The notes: generated by a model from the sequence alone, not told the origin. Positions 1 through 7,878 are shown, counted from the first letter of the stretch. The stretch: DNA of 15,102 nt from an uncultured Ruminococcus sp. (GCA_910577575.1 CAJTOG010000047.1:1-15102); one strand, 5' to 3'. Translations and numbers: made by a program.

Positions 1-46
1 TCAAAAGGTTATTTTCAGAACGGACGGTGACATAAGTGGCACGTAA
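1..46 (+). CDS. C-terminal tail of an upstream gene (5' end outside the window)
   Basis: Reading frame 2 is open from the window edge to a TAA at 44-46 and would encode a tail reading QKVIFRTDGDISGT. The other two plus frames also close before the next gene (TGA 28-30, TAA 33-35), so the choice of frame is a judgement. I prefer this frame because the other recombinases here end in a similar short beta-strand pattern (hydrophobic-x-F then G), which would make it a third serine recombinase overlapping the next gene by 11 bp. This rests on 14 residues only and is weak. Confidence 0.3.
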   Translation, partial: QKVIFRTDGDISGT

Positions 47-1214
47 GTCAAGAAAAAATCCTATTAACAACACTGAAAAAATAAATTTCAAAGTCTATAA
101 AACGGCGATTTATGCACGTCTGTCAAGGGAAAATCAGGAGTTTGAAAAAATTGAAACTCAGATTGATGAAATTCGTCATTACATAGAAAATCGCCGAATT
201 TTCAAGCTTACCGACATTTATGCCGACAACGGCTACAGCGGTACAAACTTTCGGCGACCTGAATTTGAACGGCTTATGGAAGATGTCCGCAACCGGAAAA
301 TTGACTGTATCATTGTACGTGATTTGAGTCGTTTTGCAAGGGAACATATCGGTGCGGAAGATTATCTGAACAACATATTCCCTTTTCTTGGGGTGCGGTT
401 TATAGCTATAAATGACGGTTATGATAATCTGAATCTTGAACCGCAGGAATATTTTTTAGCTTCTTTCAAAAATCTTGCACATGAATATTTTGCACAGGAA
501 ACGTCCCGAAAAGTCGGTATGGCAACACGGGAACTTCAAAAGCAAGGAAAATTCATCAGTTCCAAAGCTCCGTTCGGCTACCGACGTGACCCTGATGACA
601 AGTATAAACTCATCATAAAAGATGACGAAGCCGAAATTATCCGCAAACTTTTTGAAAGAGTTGCCAATGGAGAGACAACTGTAAAAATTTCAAGGGATTT
701 AGGCGGTATATGGACTATTTCAAAGATATGCAATATACTGAAAAATGAAATTTATAAGGGTGTTCTGGTACAGCATAAAACCGAAAAATCACTTTATAAA
801 AATGAAGCATTTCATAAAATTCCGAAAAGTGAACAATTCAGGTCTGAGGGTGCTGTTCCGGCTATTGTTACACCTGAACTATGGGACAAAGTCAACGCTC
901 TTATTGCGGAAAGAAGATTCAAAAAACATGAAGAAAGTCCTGAAAATCCGTATAAAAGTCTTGTTTTCTGTGGAAAATGCGGTAAAAGGGTTTTAAGTGG
1001 ATTCAGACGTAAGCGTGCTGATTTTGAACTGAATTGCAGACATTGCAAAGGTGTTTTTTCGTGCGGAAAAAATCTGGACAATATGGTGCGGAATCACCTT
1101 AAACTACCTGAAAATACGGAAATAACAAGGGATTTTCTGAATGAAAGATTTGAGAAAATCCTTATTTTTGACCGATATAATATCACGTTTGTTGGCAGAG
1201 GTGAAAGTGAATGA
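36..1214 (+). CDS. Large serine recombinase (392 aa)
   Basis: Site-specific DNA recombinase of the large serine family, which cuts both strands through a serine phosphodiester and usually inserts or excises mobile elements. The catalytic domain covers about residues 20-165: nucleophile Ser30 in YARLS, the strand motif ADNGYSGT, and the arginine motif RDLSRFAR. A Recombinase (PF07508-type) DNA-binding domain follows from PFGYRR (about 180-290). A zinc ribbon (about 315-350) has CGKC and CRHC pairs. The C-terminal tail is short for the family, which often exceeds 500 aa. The start is GTG at 36, directly after an in-frame TAA at 33-35, with a weak GGTGA upstream; no later start would keep the catalytic serine. 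The stop overlaps the next recombinase start by 4 bp (ATGA), so the two are translationally coupled. It probably belongs to a recombination module whose 5' part lies outside the window. Confidence 0.93.
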   Translation: MARKSRKNPINNTEKINFKVYKTAIYARLSRENQEFEKIETQIDEIRHYIENRRIFKLTDIYADNGYSGTNFRRPEFERLMEDVRNRKIDCIIVRDLSRFAREHIGAEDYLNNIFPFLGVRFIAINDGYDNLNLEPQEYFLASFKNLAHEYFAQETSRKVGMATRELQKQGKFISSKAPFGYRRDPDDKYKLIIKDDEAEIIRKLFERVANGETTVKISRDLGGIWTISKICNILKNEIYKGVLVQHKTEKSLYKNEAFHKIPKSEQFRSEGAVPAIVTPELWDKVNALIAERRFKKHEESPENPYKSLVFCGKCGKRVLSGFRRKRADFELNCRHCKGVFSCGKNLDNMVRNHLKLPENTEITRDFLNERFEKILIFDRYNITFVGRGESE

Positions 1215-2668
1215 CAATCGCCTGTTATGCCCGAAAATCCACCGACAAAGAGAATGACAGCATAGAAAATCAGATTTCAGTCATCAGAGGTTACATAAAC
1301 AATCAGAAGGATTTTCAGGGTGCTGAAATAATTCAGTTTACCGACAATGGATTCAGCGGTATTGACATGAACCGTAATGCATTTCAGGAATTGCTCTCAA
1401 AAGTAAGAATGCGTGAAATTGATGTTGTAATTGTCAAGGATTTATCACGTCTCGGTCGGAATTATCTTGATGTCTGCAAACTTACGGACAGCATTTTTCC
1501 GTTCATGAAAGTACGGTTTATAGCCATTTCTGAAAATTATGACAGCAATTACAAAACGATAAATTCTATGGATTTGCCAACAGCGTTTCAGTCGGTTCTT
1601 AATGAATACTATGTCATGGAACTATCCAAAAAAGTCAGGAATTCATGCATATCAAGAATAAGAAAAGGCGAATTTATCGGCGGTATTCCTTATGGTTATA
1701 TCCTGAAAGACAGATTTACACCTGTTATTGATGAGAAAAAAGCCGGAATAATCCGTGAAATTTTCAAGTTGTATCTTGAAAAGAAAAATTGTATAGATGT
1801 TGTACGTATGCTGAATAAACACAAAATTAAGAAAGATAAAGAATCAAAATGGACTTCCGCATATGTTCGTAGAATTTTAAAAACTGAGGAATATACAGGC
1901 AGACGTGTTTCACTTACACATAAAAAAGACTTGAAGACAAAAAAGAATGTTCCAAATCTTGAAAGTGAATGGTATGTTGACGAATATGCGTTTCCGCCTA
2001 TAATCAGCCGTGAGATGTTTGAAGAAGTTCAGAAACTCATGCCAAAAGGCGTGATTCATAATGTATCCGAAAAGCACATTATGGCACGGAAACTTTATTG
2101 TGCAAAATGTGGGAAAACATTAAAAAGAAACGTACACTTTTACTGTAAAAACAGTTATCAGACAGGTGAAAAGCCTTGTTTTCAGGGTTCTCTGAAGCGT
2201 GACTTTCTTTATAAGGCAGTACTTGACAAAGTGAAAGAATTTATTTATGTTGATATTCCGGACAACAAATTGAAGTTTTCTTTTTCAGATATTGCAGAAA
2301 TTGAGTCTGAAATTACTTCACTGAAAGAAAAAAAGGCGGAAATTTTTGAGCAGCTTTTCAATGGCAGTATAAATCAGACTGAGTTTGAAAAACAGAATTC
2401 AGATGTTTCATCACAGGTAACTGCAAAGCAGAATGAATTACAGTTACGTCGCAAAACTGTTGCACTGAATACGAAATATGGTTCGGAACGTCCGATTGAT
2501 ACTCTGAAACGTCTTTATGCTGCTGATGAGCTGACTAAGGAACATATGCAATTCGTAAAACGTATCAATGTGTTTGATTCAGAACACTTTGAAATAATAT
2601 TGCATCAAGATAGTCCATTGGCTGTTCTCTGCAAAAATATGGATATTTATGAGGAGGATTATGTATGA
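1211..2668 (+). CDS. Large serine recombinase (485 aa), coupled to the preceding one
   Basis: Second large serine recombinase. The catalytic domain starts at once: nucleophile Ser10 in YARKS, then TDNGFSGID and the arginine motif KDLSRLGR. The Recombinase domain begins near IPYGYIL (about 155). A zinc ribbon follows with CAKC and later cysteines (about 295-325), then a predicted coiled coil (about 360-420, rich in E, K and heptad-like I/L) that in this family controls synapsis and direction. The ATG lies in an ATGA overlap with the 392 aa recombinase and its own stop overlaps the dockerin gene in the same way, so three genes are coupled. Two non-identical serine recombinases side by side recall the ccrAB arrangement of SCC elements, but I see no orthology to ccr genes. 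The target site is unknown. Confidence 0.93.
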   Translation: MTIACYARKSTDKENDSIENQISVIRGYINNQKDFQGAEIIQFTDNGFSGIDMNRNAFQELLSKVRMREIDVVIVKDLSRLGRNYLDVCKLTDSIFPFMKVRFIAISENYDSNYKTINSMDLPTAFQSVLNEYYVMELSKKVRNSCISRIRKGEFIGGIPYGYILKDRFTPVIDEKKAGIIREIFKLYLEKKNCIDVVRMLNKHKIKKDKESKWTSAYVRRILKTEEYTGRRVSLTHKKDLKTKKNVPNLESEWYVDEYAFPPIISREMFEEVQKLMPKGVIHNVSEKHIMARKLYCAKCGKTLKRNVHFYCKNSYQTGEKPCFQGSLKRDFLYKAVLDKVKEFIYVDIPDNKLKFSFSDIAEIESEITSLKEKKAEIFEQLFNGSINQTEFEKQNSDVSSQVTAKQNELQLRRKTVALNTKYGSERPIDTLKRLYAADELTKEHMQFVKRINVFDSEHFEIILHQDSPLAVLCKNMDIYEEDYV

Positions 2669-3312
2669 AAAAACTTAGATCTAAAATAGTTGCTGTTTTT
2701 GCAACCTGTGCCTGTGCTATACAGATGTTTAGCACAATTTCTGCAAACGCTGCGAATGAACAGTTTAACACTTACAGAGTGTACTATGATGCAGCAAAAA
2801 CAGGGATTGCTGAATTTAATATTGAATTGAGATATGACACAAATATCAAAGTTCTTCGAAGTGAAGCGACAAGTCTGTGTCAAGGAACATTCATGTCTGG
2901 AGGTAACCAAGATAAAGGTATCTACTTTACTAATTATAAAGGAGAACCAATTATGCAAACAGGTACACTTGCAACTGAAGATATGTTTGTGCCTGTAAAT
3001 TCAGAAATCAATGATGACTTTTACAGATATATATCCTTTGATGGCAGTTATGCAAAGGATTCTTCCGGAAAGCAAATGACTTCTGCTTCCCTCAAAATAG
3101 AGGCAGTTCTTGTGGGTGACTCCAATGGTGATGGAAAAATAGATATGTCAGATGCTGTTTTGATACAGCAGTATATTACCAATCCTGCACAATATCCTAT
3201 AGATGACGAAAATAGACGAAGAGCAGCTGATGTTGATGGTGATGGTGTAATTACAACGAATGATGCGGATATGATTCAGCGTTTTAAATTGGAGCTTATT
3301 TCACATTTTTGA
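2665..3312 (+). CDS. Secreted protein with type I dockerin domain (215 aa)
   Basis: Residues 1-29 form a signal peptide: KKLRSK charged end, hydrophobic core, likely cut after ANA. Residues about 33-148 look like a beta-strand-rich module (alternating pattern in FNIELRYD), faintly reminiscent of a cohesin-like sandwich; I cannot name it. The C-terminus (about 150-211) is a type I dockerin with two EF-hand-like repeats, DSNGDGKIDMSD and VDGDGVITTND, each followed by a helix. Dockerins bind cohesins on scaffoldins, so the protein is probably exported and attached to a cellulosome-like complex. A strong GAGGAGG lies at 2651-2657, 7 bases from the ATG. The ATG overlaps the recombinase stop (ATGA), an odd partnership suggesting cargo of the mobile element. 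No glycosidase domain is visible. Confidence 0.9.
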   Translation: MKKLRSKIVAVFATCACAIQMFSTISANAANEQFNTYRVYYDAAKTGIAEFNIELRYDTNIKVLRSEATSLCQGTFMSGGNQDKGIYFTNYKGEPIMQTGTLATEDMFVPVNSEINDDFYRYISFDGSYAKDSSGKQMTSASLKIEAVLVGDSNGDGKIDMSDAVLIQQYITNPAQYPIDDENRRRAADVDGDGVITTNDADMIQRFKLELISHF

Positions 3313-3342
3313 AAAAATACTGTTTTATAAGGAGATTTGAAA

Positions 3343-3591
3343 ATGGCAAATTCTAAAAGAAACTGGGGAAAAGAAATTAAAGATGTTGGTATGCTGATTA
3401 TCATTATTGGTGTAATAATGGTTGGACTTGTCCTTTATTTATTTGTTGGTGACAGTGATTCAACGTTATCTTATTTTGTTGATGAACATGTTTTATTTTT
3501 GGCTGTTGGTGGCGGTGTACTTCTTATAGTTGGTATTATTACAAGAAGTATTGGAAAATCCAAAGAAACAAAATCTGAAAAGAAAGATTAA
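3343..3591 (+). CDS. Small two-helix membrane protein (82 aa)
   Basis: Unrecognised small protein with a basic N-terminus (NSKRNWGKE), two hydrophobic helices (about 15-35, MLIIIIGVIMVGLVLYLFV, and about 48-66, VLFLAVGGGVLLIVGII) joined by an acidic loop, and a charged lysine-rich tail. Topology is probably a hairpin with both ends in the cytoplasm. I chose ATG 3343 because AAGGAGA at 3329-3335 sits about 8 bases upstream; the in-frame TTG at 3337 would be too close. It follows the dockerin gene by 30 bp on the same strand and is probably co-transcribed with it. Function is unknown. Confidence 0.72.
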   Translation: MANSKRNWGKEIKDVGMLIIIIGVIMVGLVLYLFVGDSDSTLSYFVDEHVLFLAVGGGVLLIVGIITRSIGKSKETKSEKKD

Positions 3592-3606
3592 CTATCCTTA
3601 CTGGTG

Positions 3607-3664
3607 TTATTGGTAGAATTACACAAACTCTATTAAAAAACTTTGTGTGGTTTTCTACCAATAA
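3607..3664. repeat. 58-bp imperfect inverted repeat between convergent modules
   Basis: Outer arms of 12 bp match perfectly (3607-3618 TTATTGGTAGAA with 3653-3664), and inner arms of 7 bp match (3621-3627 ACACAAA with 3642-3648). The repeat lies between the plus-strand membrane-protein gene and the minus-strand recombinase, and it covers the last codons and stop of the latter. Neither side has a clear T-run, so an ordinary intrinsic terminator is not well supported, though a weak bidirectional one is possible. Its size and dyad symmetry also fit a serine-recombinase attachment site. Confidence 0.7.
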
Positions 3665-4998
3665 TATTTAGAAAATATCTTGACACAATCATCATTTCTC
3701 GCATTATTGATTTCTTTCAGACGTTTTTCAGTTGCTAAAATTTCTTCCTGTCCCTGACATTCAAGCACAGTTCCGATATTCGCCTTGAGAATTCTTGCAA
3801 TATCATTTCGACAAGAATAATAGTTATTTATTGCGTGAATTATGGCTTTGTGGAGCGATTCTTCCTTTATCGTCGGCGAATCGGGACAGTATTTTTTACC
3901 GTGTTCCAGACGGCTGATACACCGCCAGACCGCCAGTTTTTCGCCGTTTTTTATCCATGTCTTACGTCTGTAGGGCGTACCGCAGTGACCGCATATCATC
4001 AATTCCGACAGCGAATATTTTCCGCTGTATTTTCCTTGCTCTGTCTTGGTTTTGTCGCTGATTTTACGCTTACTGGAACGCCTTGCAAGCTCCTGCTGAA
4101 CACGGTTGAACGTGTCACGGTCAACTATTGGAGCGTGGTGGTCAGTAACAAGATACATCGGTCGCTCACCGTTATTTTTCACGACTTTGTGGGTGATACA
4201 GTCGACCGTGAAAGTCTTTTGCAGAAGTGCGTCACCGACGTATTTTTCATTTTTAAGAATCCTCTGAACTTCTCCTTTACTCCAGATTTTTTTACCCGTA
4301 GCAGTCAGACGATTCTGCTCTGTCAAGGTCTGAGCGATGTTCAGAAGCGTGTATCCATCAAGGTACATTTTAAAAATCAACTTCACCGTTTCCGCCTCAT
4401 CAGGCACAATTTCAGGCTTACCATCTGCACCTTTTCTATAGCCAAGCAGGTGCTTGTACTGGAACGTTACTCTGCCTTCACGATATGCTTTTTCCTTGCC
4501 CCAAGAAACATTTTTGCTGATTGATTCCGATTCTGCCTGAGCAAATGAACCGTACAAAGCGATCATAAATTCCGAGGTCATGGTCAAAGTGTTGATATTC
4601 TCTTTTTCAAATATTACTCCGATTCCGAGGTCTTTAAGCTGCCTGACATACTCAAGGCAATCAACGGTATTTCTGGCAAATCGGCTAATTGATTTTGTTA
4701 TTACAAGATCAATTTTTTTGTTCTTGCACATTCGGATCATACGGTTAAACTCTGTACGCTTTTTCGTCTGAGTACCTGAGATTCCTTCGTCAGCGAAAAT
4801 TCCGGCGAGTGTCCATTCTTTTTTTCTGTTGATGAGGTCGGTGTAATAGGCAATCTGCACCTGATATGAATTCTGCTGTTCCTCCTGTTCCGTGCTGACG
4901 CGACAGTACGCAGCAACCCTCAATTGGCGGTATTTATCCCGATTTTCTGCCGTTTGCGCCTTTGCAGGAATTATCGTTACATTGGGCGATATGGGCAT
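3655..4998 (-). CDS. Large serine recombinase, C-terminally short (447 aa)
   Basis: Serine recombinase with a complete catalytic domain: YCRVS nucleophile near residue 35, ADEGISGT, and TKSISRFARNT. The Recombinase domain starts near LLGYRKG (about 185), and the zinc ribbon has CGHC followed by two later cysteines (about 335-370). The coiled coil that should follow begins (LKEINNARND) but the frame ends soon after in KIFSKYYW. The full-length relative in this window runs about 65 residues further, so this one looks shortened, and the end falls inside the 3607-3664 inverted repeat. Start: ATG 4998 has AAGGAAG 7 bases upstream; ATG 5004 is in frame but only one base from that site. The start lies inside the end of the 313 aa gene (65-bp overlap), implying coupled translation. 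Confidence 0.9.
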   Translation of the reverse strand: MPISPNVTIIPAKAQTAENRDKYRQLRVAAYCRVSTEQEEQQNSYQVQIAYYTDLINRKKEWTLAGIFADEGISGTQTKKRTEFNRMIRMCKNKKIDLVITKSISRFARNTVDCLEYVRQLKDLGIGVIFEKENINTLTMTSEFMIALYGSFAQAESESISKNVSWGKEKAYREGRVTFQYKHLLGYRKGADGKPEIVPDEAETVKLIFKMYLDGYTLLNIAQTLTEQNRLTATGKKIWSKGEVQRILKNEKYVGDALLQKTFTVDCITHKVVKNNGERPMYLVTDHHAPIVDRDTFNRVQQELARRSSKRKISDKTKTEQGKYSGKYSLSELMICGHCGTPYRRKTWIKNGEKLAVWRCISRLEHGKKYCPDSPTIKEESLHKAIIHAINNYYSCRNDIARILKANIGTVLECQGQEEILATEKRLKEINNARNDDCVKIFSKYYW

Positions 4999-5875
4999 TT
5001 TCATTCTTCCTTTCCGTTATATTTTTTATTACGATTCCATTGATAAATTCAATTTCAACGGTGCAAAAATGACTTATTAAAACCCTGTTTATGCAGAATT
5101 TAAATAAGCCAATATCAATGGTATTCAGTAGTTCGTGATTTTCAATAAGAGCCTTGATTTCTGCTGTTTTCTGCGGATTTCCATTGTAGGTACAGCAGTC
5201 ATATTTCATCTCCGCAAGCTTGAAAATTTCAGATTTTATTCTGTCAAAATCCGGCTGCGCGGAATCCGTCATTTGACTGATTTCATTCTGCTTGCGAATT
5301 ACATCTGTAGTCGGAGAATACACGCTAATTTCACCATTGTTTTCAATTAAATTCGGATTTGCAATTGCCGTATTCAGAACGGTTAACACCGCTCCGATTA
5401 TCATCTGATCTGTAAGCTGATATTCCAATCTGTAACAGTCGGGATTACGGCAGTCCCATTTTTCATGACGGCAGTTACCGCCGATTCGTGAAAGCCTGTG
5501 ACCGCATTCCAAACAGTATGTACGACTTCTGATCTCTTGTAAATCTTCCGAAATTACGCACACAGAAGTTGCTTTCTGAACACGCTTTTTATTCGCAATT
5601 TTAAAAGTTTTCCCGTCGATAATCTGCGGATATTTGCTGTTTCCGAGATACTTTTCATTTTCGATAATCCTCTTGACCATGTTTTTGTTCCAATGCTCAG
5701 AGTCAGCGGTATATCGAATTTTTTCAGACTCCATTAACCTTGCGATTTGTAAAAAGCTGCTGCCGTTGAGGTATTCCTCAAAAATTCTGACCACTGCTTT
5801 GGATTCTGTCGGAGCTGTGATTATCTCACCTTTCCGCATACAGTAGCCAAACGGTATTGTACGATTTTTAGCCAT
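4934..5875 (-). CDS. Recombinase-like protein lacking the serine catalytic domain (313 aa)
   Basis: The protein opens almost directly at the Recombinase DNA-binding domain (IPFGYCMRKGE, residues 7-17), continues through the winged region with its usual HWNKNMVKRIIENEKYLG pattern (61-78), and has a zinc ribbon (CLEC 121-124; C135, C142, C147). A helical, coiled-coil-like stretch (about 195-255) and a C-terminal strand follow. There is no YxRxS nucleophile or DLSRFAR motif, so it cannot cleave DNA itself. ATG 5875 has AAGGAAG about 7 bases upstream; longer starts up to 5908 add no domain and run through the repeat at 5894-5913. It lies between two catalytic recombinases, so it could be a directionality or DNA-binding partner, or a decayed paralogue. 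The intact frame and good ribosome site favour a working protein. Confidence 0.85.
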   Translation of the reverse strand: MAKNRTIPFGYCMRKGEIITAPTESKAVVRIFEEYLNGSSFLQIARLMESEKIRYTADSEHWNKNMVKRIIENEKYLGNSKYPQIIDGKTFKIANKKRVQKATSVCVISEDLQEIRSRTYCLECGHRLSRIGGNCRHEKWDCRNPDCYRLEYQLTDQMIIGAVLTVLNTAIANPNLIENNGEISVYSPTTDVIRKQNEISQMTDSAQPDFDRIKSEIFKLAEMKYDCCTYNGNPQKTAEIKALIENHELLNTIDIGLFKFCINRVLISHFCTVEIEFINGIVIKNITERKNENAHIAQCNDNSCKGANGRKSG

Positions 5876-5893
5876 AATTTCACTTCCTTTCAC

Positions 5894-5913
5894 CAACAAG
5901 AATACCACATTTT
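5894..5913 (-). promoter_or_regulatory. Shared leader repeat, copy 1 (upstream of the 313 aa gene)
   Basis: Twenty bases (CAACAAGAATACCACATTTT on plus) recur exactly at 7546-7565, with partial similarity continuing for about 30 bases beyond. Both copies sit a few bases upstream of the ribosome site of a recombinase gene. On the minus strand each carries TGGTATTCT (5899-5907 here), which fits an extended -10 element, but no good -35 is visible. Promoter function is inference. Confidence 0.5.
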
Positions 5914-5949
5914 ACTGCAGAAATCCAGTATCAAAACCAACAAAGAATC

Positions 5950-5973
5950 GTCCTGAAATTTGACTTTCAGGAC
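5950..5973 (-). terminator. Hairpin after the 514 aa recombinase
   Basis: A perfect 9-bp stem (GTCCTGAAA with TTTCAGGAC) and 6-base loop lie 8 bases past the stop of the 514 aa recombinase. The trailing minus-strand sequence is only moderately T-rich (CGATTCTTTG), so termination may be partial. Together with the leader repeat it suggests that the 313/447 aa pair has its own promoter. Confidence 0.55.
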
Positions 5974-5981
5974 ATATTCTT

Positions 5982-7526
5982 CTATATTTTTTCTCTGAAT
6001 TTCAATCCGCCAATCAGATGAAATTCCAGCTCATTCTGATTTATAACCACAATTTTCTCAACGATATTTTCAAACGCTGATTCCTCAAATTCACTTATCG
6101 GATCAACTTGCTTTTCAAAGTAATCTGTCAGCATTTCAATCTGTTTCAGCGTTTCATCTTCGTCATCAGAACGGGTTAACTTTTTTAATTCCGACTGTAA
6201 TTTATTTATTTTTGCTGTAAGTTCAGTGGTCTGTTCAAGATATTTCGCATTATCAAGAAATCCCTTAGTTTTCAGTCGTGCAAGAACGTGAGTCTGTTCT
6301 TTGAGTTTTGCAATCTCTTTGTGAATGTCCATAACGTTGGAATTACCGTTGAATCGGCGTATTTTCAGTTCTTGAAGTGCTGTCTGCAAGGGTACAAGAA
6401 TCTGCCTGTAATTGTGCCAAAGTTTACTATACAGCACTATGAAAGCGTTGTAAATTTTATGTTCGGCTATCCATTTTGAGCTGCATTCAACCGCATGAAA
6501 ATTGTGTTTTGAACACACCCAATATACCTTTACGTTAACGCATTTTCGTCTGTAAATCGAACCACAGTTACCGCAAATCATTTTTTTGCTCAACGGATAT
6601 TCGTGGAATTCCGTGCGACCAAAATATTCGCCTTTTTCCGCAAGAAGTCTCTGAACAGTTTCAAAATCTTCCCTTGAAACAATCGGCTCATGGTTATCCG
6701 AAACATAGTACTGTTCCGCCTGACCTTTATTTCTGCTTTTTTTAAATGGAAATACGTTCTCTGTTATCTTTTTCCGCCACAGACAGTCGCCGATATATTT
6801 TTCGTTTGTCAGAATATACCTGACCGCTTTTTTCTTCCATATACAGCCGGATTTTCCCATGACTTTCCCCTCTCGGTTAAGAATATCACAGATACAGTTC
6901 AATCCGTTTCCATTCAGAAATTCAGCATAAATCCTACGGACAATCATGGCTTCTTCCTCAAATATTACAAATTTTCCGTTCTCTTTTCGGTATCCAAACG
7001 GCATGTTTGAAACGATATATGTACCGTTTTTCATTCTGTTTTTTATTGACCACTGTATATTCTGCGAAATTGAAACTGATTCCTCCTGAGCCAGACCGCC
7101 CATGATAGTTATCATCATTTCGTCGGTCATATTGGCTGTGTCGAGGTTCTCTTTTTCAAAATATATCGTAATTCCGAGCGATTTCAGTTCACGGATATTT
7201 TTAAGGCAATCCCTTGTATTTCGGGCGAAACGGCTTATCGACTTCGTATAGATTCTGTCGATTTTACCCTTTCGGCAGTCCTTCATCATCCGCTGAAACT
7301 CGTCACGCTTGTCCTCACGGGTACCTGTCACACCCTCGTCGGCATAAATGTCGATTAAAGTTTCCGTTTCTGAATTCTCAAAAATCCGGCTGTAGTACCT
7401 TGTCTGAGCCATGAAAGAATTCAGCTGATCCTCGCTGTCGGAACTCACTCGGCAGTATGCAGCACAGCGAATCATCGTACTTTTTTCTTCTGTTATTGTC
7501 GGCTGTATCACCGTTACTGTTGGCAT
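5982..7526 (-). CDS. Large serine recombinase, full length (514 aa)
   Basis: Complete large serine recombinase. The catalytic domain has Ser28 in YCRVSSD, ADEGVTGT, and TKSISRFARNT. The Recombinase domain runs from MPFGYRKENG, the zinc ribbon has CGNC plus two later cysteines (CSKH, CSSK), a coiled coil lies about 400-455 (LKIRRFNGN to LKKLTRSDDE), and the tail is a beta-strand. ATG 7526 has GGAG (7535-7538) 8 bases upstream; a GTG at 7544 also opens the frame but would put that site inside the gene. It stands first of three recombinase-family genes on the minus strand, after DUF3789, and resembles the 447 aa protein in architecture. It is the best candidate for the active integrase of this element. 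Confidence 0.94.
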   Translation of the reverse strand: MPTVTVIQPTITEEKSTMIRCAAYCRVSSDSEDQLNSFMAQTRYYSRIFENSETETLIDIYADEGVTGTREDKRDEFQRMMKDCRKGKIDRIYTKSISRFARNTRDCLKNIRELKSLGITIYFEKENLDTANMTDEMMITIMGGLAQEESVSISQNIQWSIKNRMKNGTYIVSNMPFGYRKENGKFVIFEEEAMIVRRIYAEFLNGNGLNCICDILNREGKVMGKSGCIWKKKAVRYILTNEKYIGDCLWRKKITENVFPFKKSRNKGQAEQYYVSDNHEPIVSREDFETVQRLLAEKGEYFGRTEFHEYPLSKKMICGNCGSIYRRKCVNVKVYWVCSKHNFHAVECSSKWIAEHKIYNAFIVLYSKLWHNYRQILVPLQTALQELKIRRFNGNSNVMDIHKEIAKLKEQTHVLARLKTKGFLDNAKYLEQTTELTAKINKLQSELKKLTRSDDEDETLKQIEMLTDYFEKQVDPISEFEESAFENIVEKIVVINQNELEFHLIGGLKFREKI

Positions 7527-7545
7527 TTCAATCACTCCTTTCACT

Positions 7546-7565
7546 CAACAAGAATACCACATTTT
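7546..7565 (-). promoter_or_regulatory. Shared leader repeat, copy 2 (upstream of the 514 aa recombinase)
   Basis: Exact 20-base match to 5894-5913, placed similarly just upstream of a recombinase ribosome site. It carries TGGTATTCT on the minus strand (7551-7559), a possible extended -10. It lies in the 71-base gap between DUF3789 and the 514 aa recombinase. Confidence 0.5.
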
Positions 7566-7597
7566 CTGCCGGAATGGTATCACCAAATCCGACAAAT

Positions 7598-7717
7598 TTA
7601 CTTTTCAGAATCTGTGGAATCCATACATTTATCGGCATCTGAGGCTGCTATGCAAAGGCACATTGTGAAAATCCCAATCGTTCCTCCGACCATACATCCG
7701 ATTAAAAATCCTATCAT
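7598..7717 (-). CDS. DUF3789-type small membrane protein (39 aa)
   Basis: Tiny protein starting MIGFLIGCMVGGTIGIFTMCLCIAAS: one glycine-rich hydrophobic helix followed by a short polar tail (DADKCMDSTDSEK). The pattern matches the DUF3789 family, single-pass proteins of 30-40 residues common in clostridial conjugative and integrative elements; their function is unknown. AGGTGG lies about 5 bases upstream. The ATG overlaps the TGA of the preceding 54 aa gene (ATGA), so it is translationally coupled. Confidence 0.8.
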   Translation of the reverse strand: MIGFLIGCMVGGTIGIFTMCLCIAASDADKCMDSTDSEK

Positions 7718-7878
7718 GCCGCCACCTCATATTCCCACACAGACGGATATTCCGAAAACACTTCTTTTTCATTGAGTTCGCTGATTTTTTCTTTCTGCTC
7801 TTCAGTCAGACAAGTCAGTGCCATCAAAAATATCTCCATCTGACGGTACATAAATTCTGCCGTTCCGTACTTATTCAT
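7714..7878 (-). CDS. Small hypothetical protein (54 aa)
   Basis: Encodes MNKYGTAEFMYRQMEIFLMALT followed by an acidic helical stretch (EEQKEKISELNEKE) and ending WEYEVAA. It overlaps the end of mazF by 8 bases and the start of the DUF3789 gene by 4, and GGGAG lies about 9 bases before the ATG. These overlaps on both sides are the main evidence that it is a gene. I do not recognise the family; a helical partner or element-maintenance protein is possible. Confidence 0.65.
   Translation of the reverse strand: MNKYGTAEFMYRQMEIFLMALTCLTEEQKEKISELNEKEVFSEYPSVWEYEVAA

Noticed and set aside
36..2668. The recombinase pair as ccrA/ccrB of an SCC-type cassette
   Set aside because: Only the two-gene layout is similar; no sequence feature specific to Ccr proteins or an SCC att site is seen.
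2659..2958. Minus-strand frame of 99 codons over the dockerin gene
   Set aside because: The plus-strand gene has a signal peptide, dockerin repeats and a strong ribosome site; this is a shadow.
3835..4524. Long plus-strand frame (229 codons) opposite the 447 aa recombinase
   Set aside because: It is the mirror of a clearly real gene with catalytic motifs; the translation has no recognisable motif and no ribosome site was evident.
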